Shown piece by piece: positions 48,377 through 56,103 of a stretch of 64,000 nucleotides of DNA (position 1 is the stretch's first letter; every line of letters starts with the position of its first letter). The DNA lies in the NCBI GenBank assembly GCA_016711225.1, contig JADJTK010000008.1, forward strand, positions 186,001-250,000. Reading direction: 5' to 3'. Below the pieces are notes generated by a model. That model saw only the letters and a list, made by a program, of their open reading frames with translations. It was not told the origin of the DNA and searched no databases. Position numbers and translations under genes: made by a program. The stretch comes from Opitutaceae bacterium (GTDB taxonomy: Bacteria; Verrucomicrobiota; Verrucomicrobiia; Opitutales; Opitutaceae).

Positions 48377-48839
48377 CGGCCACGCCAAGCTGCGCTTCAC
48401 CCGCCCCGCCGTCGCCGCCGTGATCCACGCGCTGGATGCCGCGGCCGCGCCGGCCACCGACTGCAACCGCGGCACCTGGCGCATGCCCGCCGGGGAGCTC
48501 TCCATCGCCTTCCTCACCGACGTCGCCCTCGCCCGCCTGCACGCCGACTTCCTCGCCGACCCCACCACGACCGACGTCATCACCTTCCCCGGCAATCCCG
48601 CGCACGAGGTCGCCGGCGAGATCTGCATCTCCGTGGACACCGCGCAGGCCTACGCCCTGCGCCACGAGCACCAGTTCGCCGAGGAGCTCACCTTGTATCT
48701 TGTGCACGGTTATCTGCACCTCGCCGGCTACGACGACCGCACGCCCGTCACCCGCAAGCAGATGCGCGGCGCCGAGCGCCAGGCCCTCGCCGCGGTGCGC
48801 GCCGCCCGCAAGATGCCCGAGCTCGCCTTCGAGAGCTGA
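48339..48839 (+). CDS. ybeY: Endoribonuclease YbeY (rRNA maturation factor)
   Basis: The product has 166 residues. The metal motif is YLVHGYLHLAGYDDRT. The usual form is HGxLHLxGYDH, so the third metal ligand position holds Asp instead of His. Other lineages are known to vary at this position. It also has the ELSIAFLTDVALARLHADFL and PTTTDVITFP elements of the family. YbeY trims the 16S rRNA 3' end and works with YbeZ/PhoH. It overlaps the pgpH gene by 38 bases, completing the conserved phoH-pgpH-ybeY set. Confidence 0.93.
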   Translation: MPATNRRPVKIYSGHAKLRFTRPAVAAVIHALDAAAAPATDCNRGTWRMPAGELSIAFLTDVALARLHADFLADPTTTDVITFPGNPAHEVAGEICISVDTAQAYALRHEHQFAEELTLYLVHGYLHLAGYDDRTPVTRKQMRGAERQALAAVRAARKMPELAFES

Positions 48840-49112
48840 GGTTGGCGTCGAGCGCCTGGATCGGGCGAGTCCGCTGTGGGAGAGCGAGCTTGCGCGCGAC
48901 GGCCCGTTCGGTCGCCTGCGCGCACGCGCTGCGCCACCCGAGACCGTGTCGTGTCGAACCGTCGCCTCCCGCTCTGCCCCGTAGCGAAGCTCGCAAGAAC
49001 TTCGTTCCGGTCCGCTCGTCAAGCACCCCCTATCCACGGCGCCCGCGCGGGCCCTTATCTCCGCCTTCCCCGCTCCATTCCGCCTTCCTCATTCTTCGTT
49101 CTCACTTTTCCC
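48840..49112. repeat. Intergenic repeats, families B-like and C
   Basis: The gap after ybeY holds a family C copy at 48981-49008 (GTAGCGAAGCTCGCAAGAAC and on to TTCGTTCC) and a diverged hairpin GTGGGAGAGCGAGCTTGC near 48876. A C/T-rich tract with CATTCCGCCTTCCTCATTC lies near 49075; similar phrases occur at 50490 and inside the helicase gene near 51663. No gene is seen. Confidence 0.5.
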
Positions 49113-49730
49113 TCACGGCACCATCGTGATATCGGTGTGCCCGCGCAGGTAGCGCCGCAGGCTCTCCAGCACCCTCGCGACCGAGTCCGGCTCCATCCCC
49201 GCCAGCGCTGCCAGCGGTTCGTTGAGCAGGCGTCGCACATTATCCAGGTCGCTGCCGCGCAACCCGGCCGCCCAGTCTTCCTTCACCGGATAGCCTTCGG
49301 AGCGGGCGAAACTATACAGGGCCTTGAGCGCCACGATGTCGGGCCGCGCCCCTTCGCTCCACGCCTGCAACGCCATCCCCAGCAGCTCATAGGCCGCACG
49401 GCGGCTGTCCTCATGCGTGGCGTTGCGCGCCAGTACCGTGACGAACCCCGAGGCCTCGCTCAGCGCGGCAAAACTCAACCCGATCCCGGCGAAACGCCGC
49501 TGCACCCGCACCTCGCTGAAAAACCACGTACGCCCCTGATTCGAGCTGGTGAGCGTGGCTGCCACCTCGTCGAAGAGATCCAACGCCACCGCCGGCTGCC
49601 GCGACGACAGCCGCTGGAAACAGCGCAGGTGCCCCTGCTCCGCACTGAATACCAGCACCTGCTGAAACCGATCCTCCGCCGGCGGCTTTTGCAACACGAA
49701 CCCGACGATCTGTAGGGAGAGTCCGGCCAC
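49113..49730 (-). CDS. RecO-like DNA repair protein (tentative)
   Basis: The product has 205 residues. The first 65 resemble an OB fold of the RecO type (IVGFVLQKPPAEDRFQQVLV, FSAEQGHLRCFQRLS). They are followed by RVQRRFAGIGLSFAALSEAS and RRAAYELLGMALQAWSEGA, helices like the RecO C-terminal domain. The zinc-binding cysteines of many RecO proteins are absent. RecO loads RecA onto single-stranded DNA with RecR. The match is by pattern, not by a strict motif, so this is a tentative call. It lies 13 bases after the DUF502 gene on the same strand. Confidence 0.45.
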   Translation of the reverse strand: MAGLSLQIVGFVLQKPPAEDRFQQVLVFSAEQGHLRCFQRLSSRQPAVALDLFDEVAATLTSSNQGRTWFFSEVRVQRRFAGIGLSFAALSEASGFVTVLARNATHEDSRRAAYELLGMALQAWSEGARPDIVALKALYSFARSEGYPVKEDWAAGLRGSDLDNVRRLLNEPLAALAGMEPDSVARVLESLRRYLRGHTDITMVP

Positions 49731-49743
49731 CGGGGAAGGGCGT

Positions 49744-50433
49744 TCAGCGCGACACCGGGCCGGGCGACACCGGGTTGGCCACCGCTACCGGCGTCGAGCC
49801 GGGCGGCACCGGCATCACCGAGCCGCCGGAGATGATAAATTTCATGCCGTCACGCACGCTCATCTCCAGCTCGCGTGCTTCCGTCCGGGGCAACAGCAAT
49901 AGAAACCCAGAGGTTGGATTCGGGGTGGTCGGGACGAAGACCGAAACCAGATCCAAACCGGTGCGTTGCGCCGCCTCGCCGCCGAAATTGTTGGTCAGAA
50001 ATCCGATCGCGTAGCACCCCGGCCGTGGGAACTCGATGAGCACCACCTTCGAGAACGCCGCGCGGTTCTCCCCTCCGAAGGTCTGCACGATCTGTTTCAC
50101 CGTGTTATAGAGCGCGCCAATACCGGGAATTCCCTGCACCATGCGCTCGGCGAACCCGCCAAAATAGCGCCCCAAGACCCAGTGCGAGACGATGCCCAAC
50201 GCCGTCACGAACAACAGCACGATGGCCGTCGCCAGCATATCCCAGAGTAACCCCAGTCGCGGATTGCCTAGCCACTCCGCTGGCACCCAGAAGAAAAAGT
50301 AGGCGCGAAACGTGCCGCCCACCTGCGACACCAACCATTCAAAGACGATCAAAGTCACGGCCAACGGGGCAAGCAGCATCAGCCCGGTGAAGAAGGCCGT
50401 GCGCAGACGGGCGAGTGTGGTCTTGTCCGACAT
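49744..50433 (-). CDS. DUF502 family membrane protein
   Basis: The product has 229 residues. Two membrane helices (residues ~10-35, AFFTGLMLLAPLAVTLIVFE; and ~60-85, LWDMLATAIVLLFVTALGIV) precede the conserved DUF502 segment. That segment includes GIPGIGALYNTVKQIVQTFG, FSKVVLIEFPRPGCYAIGFL and VFVPTTPNPTSGFLLLLPRT. The function is unknown; homologues sit in the inner membrane of many bacteria. The ATG at 50433 is just before helix 1; the longer frame is excluded. It is transcribed together with the RecO-like gene. Confidence 0.9.
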   Translation of the reverse strand: MSDKTTLARLRTAFFTGLMLLAPLAVTLIVFEWLVSQVGGTFRAYFFFWVPAEWLGNPRLGLLWDMLATAIVLLFVTALGIVSHWVLGRYFGGFAERMVQGIPGIGALYNTVKQIVQTFGGENRAAFSKVVLIEFPRPGCYAIGFLTNNFGGEAAQRTGLDLVSVFVPTTPNPTSGFLLLLPRTEARELEMSVRDGMKFIISGGSVMPVPPGSTPVAVANPVSPGPVSR

Positions 50434-50766
50434 CGCCGCCCACAGTGCCTTGCTCCCGGCCCACCCGGCAAGGGGAGAACGGGTGAAGTCAGAATGAAGA
50501 ACGCGGAATGCAAAAGTCCGAGCCCGACCGGGACTCCTCCACACCTGCTCCTTCGCTGCGCCCGCCTGTTTTCCTCCGAGGCCAGAGAGGCGCAGGCGCC
50601 CTTGGCGGGCTACCGAATCGGAGGTGCCACTTGGCGAACCTCCGGGTGAGCCGCCGGCGCGAACGCCCCGGGTCGCCGTCTTCAGGTTCCGCCGTCGGCC
50701 CCCACGAGTTCTCCACTCTGCGTGCTTCCGTCTTTCTTCCTTCCCATTTCCCGCCTACATCGCGCC
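50434..50766. other. Divergent region between DUF502 and nuclease-helicase genes
   Basis: 333 bases with no supported gene. Long C/T-rich stretches precede the helicase start (CGTCTTTCTTCCTTCCC). The phrase GAATGAAGAACGCGGAATG near 50492 resembles the reverse of the C/T-rich tract at 49075. Promoters for both genes are expected here but none is clear. Confidence 0.35.
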
Positions 50767-53700
50767 ATGCATTTTGACCTCGCCACCCGCATCGCCACGC
50801 TCGGCGTGGGCGAGATGGCGACCTTCGCCCTCGGCCCGCGCAGCTCACGCGGCGGGGCGGGCGGCCTCTGGCGGGCCCAGCTTGGCCAGCACTGGCACAG
50901 CGAACTGCGCCGCCGCAGCGAAGAGGAACCGGGGGCGCGCTTCGAGGTGCCCATCGTCGGCGACTACCCGTGGCGCGGCTGGATCTTCCGCTTGGCCGGC
51001 CGGATCGACCAGTTTCTTCCCTCCCCAGCTGGCGGTGTGGTGCTGCGTGAACTCAAAACGGTCACCCGACCGTTGCCCACGCCAGTCCACGAACTCCAGG
51101 CGGAGTTTCCTGAATACTTCGTCCAGCTCGCCGCCTATCTCATCCTCTACGAGCGCGCCACCCGCGCGAACGCCGGTGCGAGCCGGGCGGACGAGGAGCC
51201 GATCGGACCGGCCGGAAGCCCCCGCTCCGAGCCTTCAAGCCGCGATCCGGTCGAACCTGCCGGAGGGGTCCGGGGCGAACTCGTCTTCATCGAGGCCGGG
51301 TCCGGCCTGGTCCAGCCCGTGTCGGCGCCGGCTGCCAGCGCCGCCATTCTCCACGGCCAACTGGACGAACTCGTGGGCTTTCTCGAGGCCCGTCGCCGCG
51401 CCTACGAACGCCGTCGCGCACTTCCCGTGCGTACCGCCTTTGCCTTGTTGCGTCCGGGGCAGGAGCACGTCCAACGCGACCTCCGCGCTGCCCTCGGCCT
51501 CTCCGCTGTCGGGCCGTCGGACGACGCCGTGCCGTCACCATCCGGTTCCCCCATCGCAAAACTCGCGAGCACATCGTCCGATTCCGACGAAGCGAAACTC
51601 GCCAGCGTTTCGGCCGACTCCGCCGTAGGCAGCGTGCTCACACGCGCTTCCGCTTCCTCGTTCGACCATTCCGCACTCCGCACTCCCCACTCCGCAATTC
51701 CACCGGTCTCCGGCATTCTCTGCTTCGAAGCGCCCACCGGGTTCGGCAAGACCGGTTGCCTGCTCGAGTTCGCGCTCAGCGCCCTGAAGGAAGGCACCTA
51801 CGACCGCCTCGTATACCTGACCGGAAAATCCACCGGCCAGCTCCAGGTTGTACGCCAATTGGAGGTGATGCTGGCACTCGAGCCTCCAACGACGGTGGCC
51901 ACCCCACCCGAAACCCGAAACACTAGACCCGAAACCCGCGCGCAAGACGCGCGCCTCCCCTACTGGCAGGTTCGCTCCAAGGCCGAGCACTGCGTCAACT
52001 CCGTCTACCACTGCCTGCCCGATGCCTGCCCATTCCTGGCCGAGGCCGACGAGCGCTGGCCCGGCTCCGGCTTGGCCCGCTTCTACCTGCTCGACGGCGA
52101 GCCGCGCGATCTCGAGTCCCTGCGCCATGCCGGACGTGATGCCCGGATCTGCCCCTACGAGATCACCCGCGCCGCCTTGCCCTTCAACGACGTCTGGGTC
52201 GGCGACTACAACTACGTTTTTGCTCCGGCCAATCGCGGTCTCTTCTTCGAGCAGCCCGGCTTCGATCCCGCCGCCACCCTGCTCATCGTCGACGAGGCAC
52301 ACAATCTCCCCGCCCGCGTCGCCGACGCCTACTCGCACGCCATCCGCGCCGCCGACGCCTGGGCCACCTGGGACGCCCTGCGCAGCGCGCGCGCCCCGGT
52401 CGGCTTCCTCCACGCCTGGGAGGCATGGGCCCGCGAACTCGATTCCCTCGCGCCCTGCGAGGTCCTCGACGGTGCCACCGAGATCGGCCTGCGCGCGGCC
52501 GCCAACCGCCTCGCCTTGCTTGTGCCCGGCACCGCGCTCGACTTTGTCGCCCTGGGTCCGCGCGTCTCCGAACTACTCTGGCAGCTTCCCTCTCTCGACG
52601 AGTTTCTCGACGCGGCCGACCTGCCCAAGCTACTCTGGTGCCCGGCGCGCGGCGAGCTGCGGGTCACCTGCCTGGATGCCGCCAGCGCGATTGCCGAGAC
52701 ATTGCGCCGCTTCCGGCACGCCATTCTCACCTCCGCCACGCTCAACCCGCCCGACGCCTTCGCCGCCGCCTGCGGCCTCGACCTTCCCGTCGGCCCAACC
52801 TCCCCCGTAGCGAAACTCGCAAGAGTTCCCGCCAGATCCGCAGAAGGGCCGCCGCTCGCCGACGTGCCGTCCGGATCCGCCGTAGGCAGCATGCTTGCAC
52901 GCGCTTCCGACTCCGAGGGCGCGAAGCTCGCAAGAGCTTCGTCCGCCTCCGAGGTAGGGCGAGCCGTCCCTGGTGCGCCGCCCGTGGTCTCTGCAACCGA
53001 CAACAGTCCACCGTCTACCGACCACCGCCCGTCGCCCACCAACCCGATTGCCTCCCTCGGCAAGCTCCCCCGCGCCGCCCGCAAGGCGCTCAAGGGCATC
53101 ACCACCGGGGCCGCACTGCTACGCGCCGAGGAAGAGAGCACTCCGGTCCTGCCGCCCTTCCTGCGTGCCGACGCCCCTTGGCGCCGCGGCGCGTACCGGG
53201 TGGCCGTGGACACCCGCGTCGACACCCGCTGGGAACGCCGCACCCACCATTTCGACACGACCGCCGCCACCGTCGCCCAGCTCGTTGCTGCCTCGCTTGC
53301 CTCGGTAGGCGACGTGCGTGCACGCGCTTCCGTGCCCGAGGCAGGGCCGACGCTCACCGACGTGCCGTCCCCCGAATCCGCTGTAGCGAAGCTCGCGAGA
53401 ACTTCGTCCGATTCGGTCCTTCAGCCTCCAGCCCCGAGCCGTCAGGCTGCAGCATTCCCGGTCGCCGTATTCTTCCCGAGCTACGCCTACGCCGAGGCAG
53501 TGGCCGAGCTGTGCGTGAACTCGCATCACCTACGCATCGCCCAACAACCCCGCGGGCTCGATCTCGCCGCGCAGGCCACCTTCATTGATACCTCGCTAAC
53601 GACCCACGACGCGCTCTTTCTCGTGCTGGGCACAGGCTACACCGAGGGCATCGACCTGCTCGGCGGGCGCATCACCCACGCGATGGTCGTCGGGCCTGCG

Positions 53701-53991
53701 CTGCCCGAGGTCAACGCCGTGCAGCGCGCCAAGCTCGCATTCTGCCATCCGAAATCTCGCGACGCCGCCTTCCGGCAAGTCTATCAGGTGCCCGGCATGC
53801 AGAAGGTGAACCAGGCCCTTGGTCGGCTGGTGCGCGCCCCCGGCCAGCACGCCACCGTCTTGCTCCACTGCCGCCGTTTTGCGGACCAGAGCTACCGTGA
53901 CCTTCTCGACCCGGAGTTGCGGCACGCCCCCGCCCTCGACAGCGACGAACTCCTCGCCGCCTGGCTCTCCGGTCACGCCATCACCGGGTAG
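50767..53991 (+). CDS. PD-(D/E)XK nuclease fused to an XPD/DinG-like helicase, with repeat-derived linkers
   Basis: The product has 1074 residues. Residues ~1-135 look like a PD-(D/E)XK nuclease (RLAGRIDQFLP, then VVLRELKTV). The superfamily 2 helicase has Walker A FEAPTGFGKTGCLLEF (~321), four cysteines in HCVNSVYHCLPDACPF and ARICPYE as in the iron-sulfur domain of XPD, IVDEAHNLPARV (DEAH), ILTSATLNPP, GTGYTEGIDLLGG and VNQALGRLVRAPGQHATVLL. Several linkers (~134-175, 259-315, 677-758, 844-895) are low-complexity and are encoded by the genome's interspersed repeats, all in the same frame. The helicase motifs are intact, so the protein is probably active. It would unwind DNA 5' to 3', by analogy. 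The ATG at 50767 begins the folded part. Confidence 0.87.
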   Translation: MHFDLATRIATLGVGEMATFALGPRSSRGGAGGLWRAQLGQHWHSELRRRSEEEPGARFEVPIVGDYPWRGWIFRLAGRIDQFLPSPAGGVVLRELKTVTRPLPTPVHELQAEFPEYFVQLAAYLILYERATRANAGASRADEEPIGPAGSPRSEPSSRDPVEPAGGVRGELVFIEAGSGLVQPVSAPAASAAILHGQLDELVGFLEARRRAYERRRALPVRTAFALLRPGQEHVQRDLRAALGLSAVGPSDDAVPSPSGSPIAKLASTSSDSDEAKLASVSADSAVGSVLTRASASSFDHSALRTPHSAIPPVSGILCFEAPTGFGKTGCLLEFALSALKEGTYDRLVYLTGKSTGQLQVVRQLEVMLALEPPTTVATPPETRNTRPETRAQDARLPYWQVRSKAEHCVNSVYHCLPDACPFLAEADERWPGSGLARFYLLDGEPRDLESLRHAGRDARICPYEITRAALPFNDVWVGDYNYVFAPANRGLFFEQPGFDPAATLLIVDEAHNLPARVADAYSHAIRAADAWATWDALRSARAPVGFLHAWEAWARELDSLAPCEVLDGATEIGLRAAANRLALLVPGTALDFVALGPRVSELLWQLPSLDEFLDAADLPKLLWCPARGELRVTCLDAASAIAETLRRFRHAILTSATLNPPDAFAAACGLDLPVGPTSPVAKLARVPARSAEGPPLADVPSGSAVGSMLARASDSEGAKLARASSASEVGRAVPGAPPVVSATDNSPPSTDHRPSPTNPIASLGKLPRAARKALKGITTGAALLRAEEESTPVLPPFLRADAPWRRGAYRVAVDTRVDTRWERRTHHFDTTAATVAQLVAASLASVGDVRARASVPEAGPTLTDVPSPESAVAKLARTSSDSVLQPPAPSRQAAAFPVAVFFPSYAYAEAVAELCVNSHHLRIAQQPRGLDLAAQATFIDTSLTTHDALFLVLGTGYTEGIDLLGGRITHAMVVGPALPEVNAVQRAKLAFCHPKSRDAAFRQVYQVPGMQKVNQALGRLVRAPGQHATVLLHCRRFADQSYRDLLDPELRHAPALDSDELLAAWLSGHAITG
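51553..51646 (+). repeat. Repeat families C and B inside the helicase gene, first block
   Basis: Two family C copies (51553-51580, and a shorter one from 51589) encode IAKLASTSSDS and EAKLASVSADS. One family B copy (51625-51646) encodes AVGSVLTRAS. They are followed by a stretch coding FDHSALRTPHSAIPP that resembles the intergenic CATTCCGC-type tract. Confidence 0.7.
52807..52945 (+). repeat. Repeat families C-B-C inside the helicase gene, second block
   Basis: Family C at 52807-52830 encodes VAKLARVP, family B at 52882-52903 encodes VGSMLARA and family C at 52921-52945 encodes AKLARASSA. All use the same reading frame of the repeat as in the first block. Confidence 0.75.
53305..53410 (+). 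repeat. Repeat families B and C inside the helicase gene, third block
   Basis: Family B at 53305-53326 encodes VGDVRARA and family C at 53383-53410 encodes VAKLARTSSD. The intergenic family C copy at 48981-49008 is nearly identical to the latter. Confidence 0.75.
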
Positions 53992-54089
53992 CCCCTTCTC
54001 CCGCGAAACCTCCCGGGACGCCGCCGGTTGCCACCCGTCCCCACGCGCTCAAAACCATGTCGCGGCCGCGACACGGATTCTGCTGTCCC

Positions 54090-54426
54090 ACTCAGACCCC
54101 GGGGACCCCCCTACCGCCCGGGGAGCTATCAAAAGTGCCCAGGTTGCGGGCCGCCAGGGCCACTGGCGGCTCCACCGGGGCCGGTTTGCCAACCGCGCCG
54201 CCCCAGCCCGGCCCAGGCTCAAACGCCTCAAAGTCACGCCTCACGCCCGACACAGACCCGGCCCCAGACGCGCCGAGCGCAGCGACCCATCCCGGGGGAG
54301 TAGCGCGAATCGAGATCGCGGAACCGCCCATAGCAGAAGCCTGCCGTCGCGATTGGCAGCACGCAGGCAAAGGCCTTCACCACGGCCAAAAGCTTCGGGA
54401 TCCGCAGACGTCGTTTCAGTGGGCCG
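54090..54426 (-). CDS. Possible small membrane-anchored protein, frameshifted
   Basis: On the minus strand one frame reads KRRLRIPKLLAVVKAFACVL and on to PIATAGFCYGRFRDLDSRYSP, with one membrane helix. Near 54295 a second frame continues GWVAALGASGAGSVSGVRRD and FEAFEPGPGWGGAVGKPAPV to a stop near 54110. Both parts have the genome's GC3 bias, so one ~110-residue protein with a frameshift is plausible. There is no clear start codon; the frame overlaps the end of the SnoaL-like gene. No family recognised. 53992-54090 holds nothing I can name. Confidence 0.3.
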
Positions 54427-54891
54427 TCACTCGCCAAACCCCGATTCCTGATAGGAGGCCGTCAGCCACTTGCCTTCGCGCCTGACCCAGACGGCGACCG
54501 CCCAGCATTTCTTGGTCGGGAGCGCCTCGCCGCCCTCGACGTAGTCGACCGCGAGCTTATAGCGGATGATACCCACATTGTCGGCCAACTGGGTGACCAC
54601 CACGTCCTCCATTGCGAAGCGCTTCGTGACGATGCTTCGCATCCCTTTTGCGATGTCGTCCAGGGAATGCAGTTCGCCACTGGCACTGATCTCAAAAAAC
54701 TCGGCACAGCAGAGCGCCCGGTACGCCGCCTCGTCGCCCCCCTTGAACGCCTCCCAAGTACCCCGTTCGCCGGCTTCAATCGCCGCGCGCACACTCGTTG
54801 CCGCCGCGACCGCCTCCGCTACCGGCGACGCCGCGCCCAGCGGACACGATCCCATCGCTACCAGCACCCCAAACAGTGTCATGAGTTTCAT
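54427..54891 (-). CDS. Exported SnoaL-like/DUF4440 protein
   Basis: The product has 154 residues from the ATG at 54891. A signal peptide (MKLMTLFGVLVAMGSCPLGA) precedes a single NTF2-like fold: IEAGERGTWEAFKGGDEAAY, FFEISASGELHSLDDIAKGM, VVVTQLADNVGIIRYKLAVD and KKCWAVAVWVRREGKWLTAS. This pattern (short alpha segment, then curved sheet ending in W-x-R-x-x-GKW) is typical of DUF4440/SnoaL-like proteins, which bind small molecules; few have known substrates. It is divergent from nothing nearby and follows the LysR gene on the same strand by 149 bases. Confidence 0.75.
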   Translation of the reverse strand: MKLMTLFGVLVAMGSCPLGAASPVAEAVAAATSVRAAIEAGERGTWEAFKGGDEAAYRALCCAEFFEISASGELHSLDDIAKGMRSIVTKRFAMEDVVVTQLADNVGIIRYKLAVDYVEGGEALPTKKCWAVAVWVRREGKWLTASYQESGFGE

Positions 54892-55040
54892 GCGTAAGGT
54901 CGCCGGCACTCGTGCCAGCAGAAGCATCGTCGATCAGGCCGGAGCACCCGCCAAAGTCGAGCCAGTAGGTGCCCCGCCCCATCCGCAGCCGGCTGGCCGT
55001 CCCCTCAAGAGCGAGCGCCGTCCCCTCGGGCCCTGCCCGC

Positions 55041-55961
55041 TCATGCCCCGAGAGGCGCCGCCAATGTCTCGCATACGGCCTGACAGAGCCCAACAAACGT
55101 CTGCTCACCAAGCGAGAGCCGGTGTTGCGCCAGGTGCGCCACCCCCCAGCGGCGTTTCAGGGCCCGGCGCCCCAGTGGCAGGCTGCGCAGCGTACCGTTC
55201 TCCAACTCGGCACGCACGATCCATGGTGCGAGCACCCCCACGCCCACCCCGATCTTCGCCAGCTCCTTGATGGCTTCCATACTGCCCAACTCGATGCAGT
55301 TGTTCAGCAACACGCCATCGCGCCGGAAATACTCCTGGACCAGCGCAAAGGTGCTGCTCGTCTTGTTGTAGAGAATCAGCGTCTCCTCACCGAGCTGTTC
55401 GCGCGTGGCGCGGCCCGCCTGCGCCCAAGGATGCATCGGGCCCACCATCAGGCGCAGCTCGTCCTCAAACAGCGGCACGAAGGTCAGCTCCGGGTCGTTT
55501 GCCGGCTCCAGCGTGAGCGTCAGATCGATCGTGCCGCGCTGCAGCAGTTCCATCTGTTGCGGCTGGTCGCCCGGCTCCACCCGGATCGCGCAGCGCGGGA
55601 AGCTCTGCTTAAACTCGCGCAGCACCGTGGGCAAAATGTACTGGCAAGCCGTGGTACTCGCCCCCACACGCAGGCGGCCGTGGCCCCAGTTGGCCAACTG
55701 CTCCAATTCCGCGCGAGCCTGTTCCATTTCGCGCAGGATAACCTCCGCCTTCTGCAGGAACTGCTCGCCTTGGTGCGTCAACGCCACCCGCCGACCCACG
55801 CGGTCGAGCAGGCGGCAACCAACATCCTCCTCCAGCGCGCGCAGGGCATGGCTTACCGCACTCTGCGTGAGGCTCAGGTCCTTTGCCGCCAGAGTGAAAC
55901 TTTGCCTCCGGGCCACCGCGACAAAGGCCAACAGTTGGCGGCTGTCCAGTGAGCGGTTCAT
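55041..55961 (-). CDS. LysR-type transcriptional regulator
   Basis: The product has 306 residues. The N-terminal helix-turn-helix is FVAVARRQSFTLAAKDLSLT followed by QSAVSHALRALEEDVGCRLL, the standard LysR signature. The effector domain starts near residue 90 (GRLRVGASTTACQYILPTVL). The gene is divergent from the nitrate-type ABC operon, with a 142-base shared control region. LysR regulators commonly control the operon facing them, so this is probably its activator. CbbR and NtcB-like regulators look similar; the effector is unknown. The ATG at 55961 is just before the DNA-binding domain; an upstream extension of the frame to 56486 was rejected. Confidence 0.92.
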   Translation of the reverse strand: MNRSLDSRQLLAFVAVARRQSFTLAAKDLSLTQSAVSHALRALEEDVGCRLLDRVGRRVALTHQGEQFLQKAEVILREMEQARAELEQLANWGHGRLRVGASTTACQYILPTVLREFKQSFPRCAIRVEPGDQPQQMELLQRGTIDLTLTLEPANDPELTFVPLFEDELRLMVGPMHPWAQAGRATREQLGEETLILYNKTSSTFALVQEYFRRDGVLLNNCIELGSMEAIKELAKIGVGVGVLAPWIVRAELENGTLRSLPLGRRALKRRWGVAHLAQHRLSLGEQTFVGLCQAVCETLAAPLGA

Positions 55962-56005
55962 GGGCGAGGTGGGCGCCCGGCTCCCGGAGCGCGGACGAAA
56001 CCGGA

Positions 56006-56041
56006 ATGAAGGGAATTCATACTGTAGATGAAAAACATGAA
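56006..56041. promoter_or_regulatory. Probable LysR operator between regulator and ABC operon
   Basis: The half sites ATGAA (56006), TTCAT (56016), ATGAA (56028) and ATGAA (56037) are arrayed here. The central pair TTCAT-N7-ATGAA (56016-56032) is a perfect dyad containing the T-N11-A spacing known for LysR binding sites. It is AT-rich in a GC-rich genome. Confidence 0.55.
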
Positions 56042-56103
56042 GAGCAGTAACCAAGCCAACCCGGCCCTGTGGCACGAACCGCGCTAAAAGCGCACTGCCC
56101 ATC

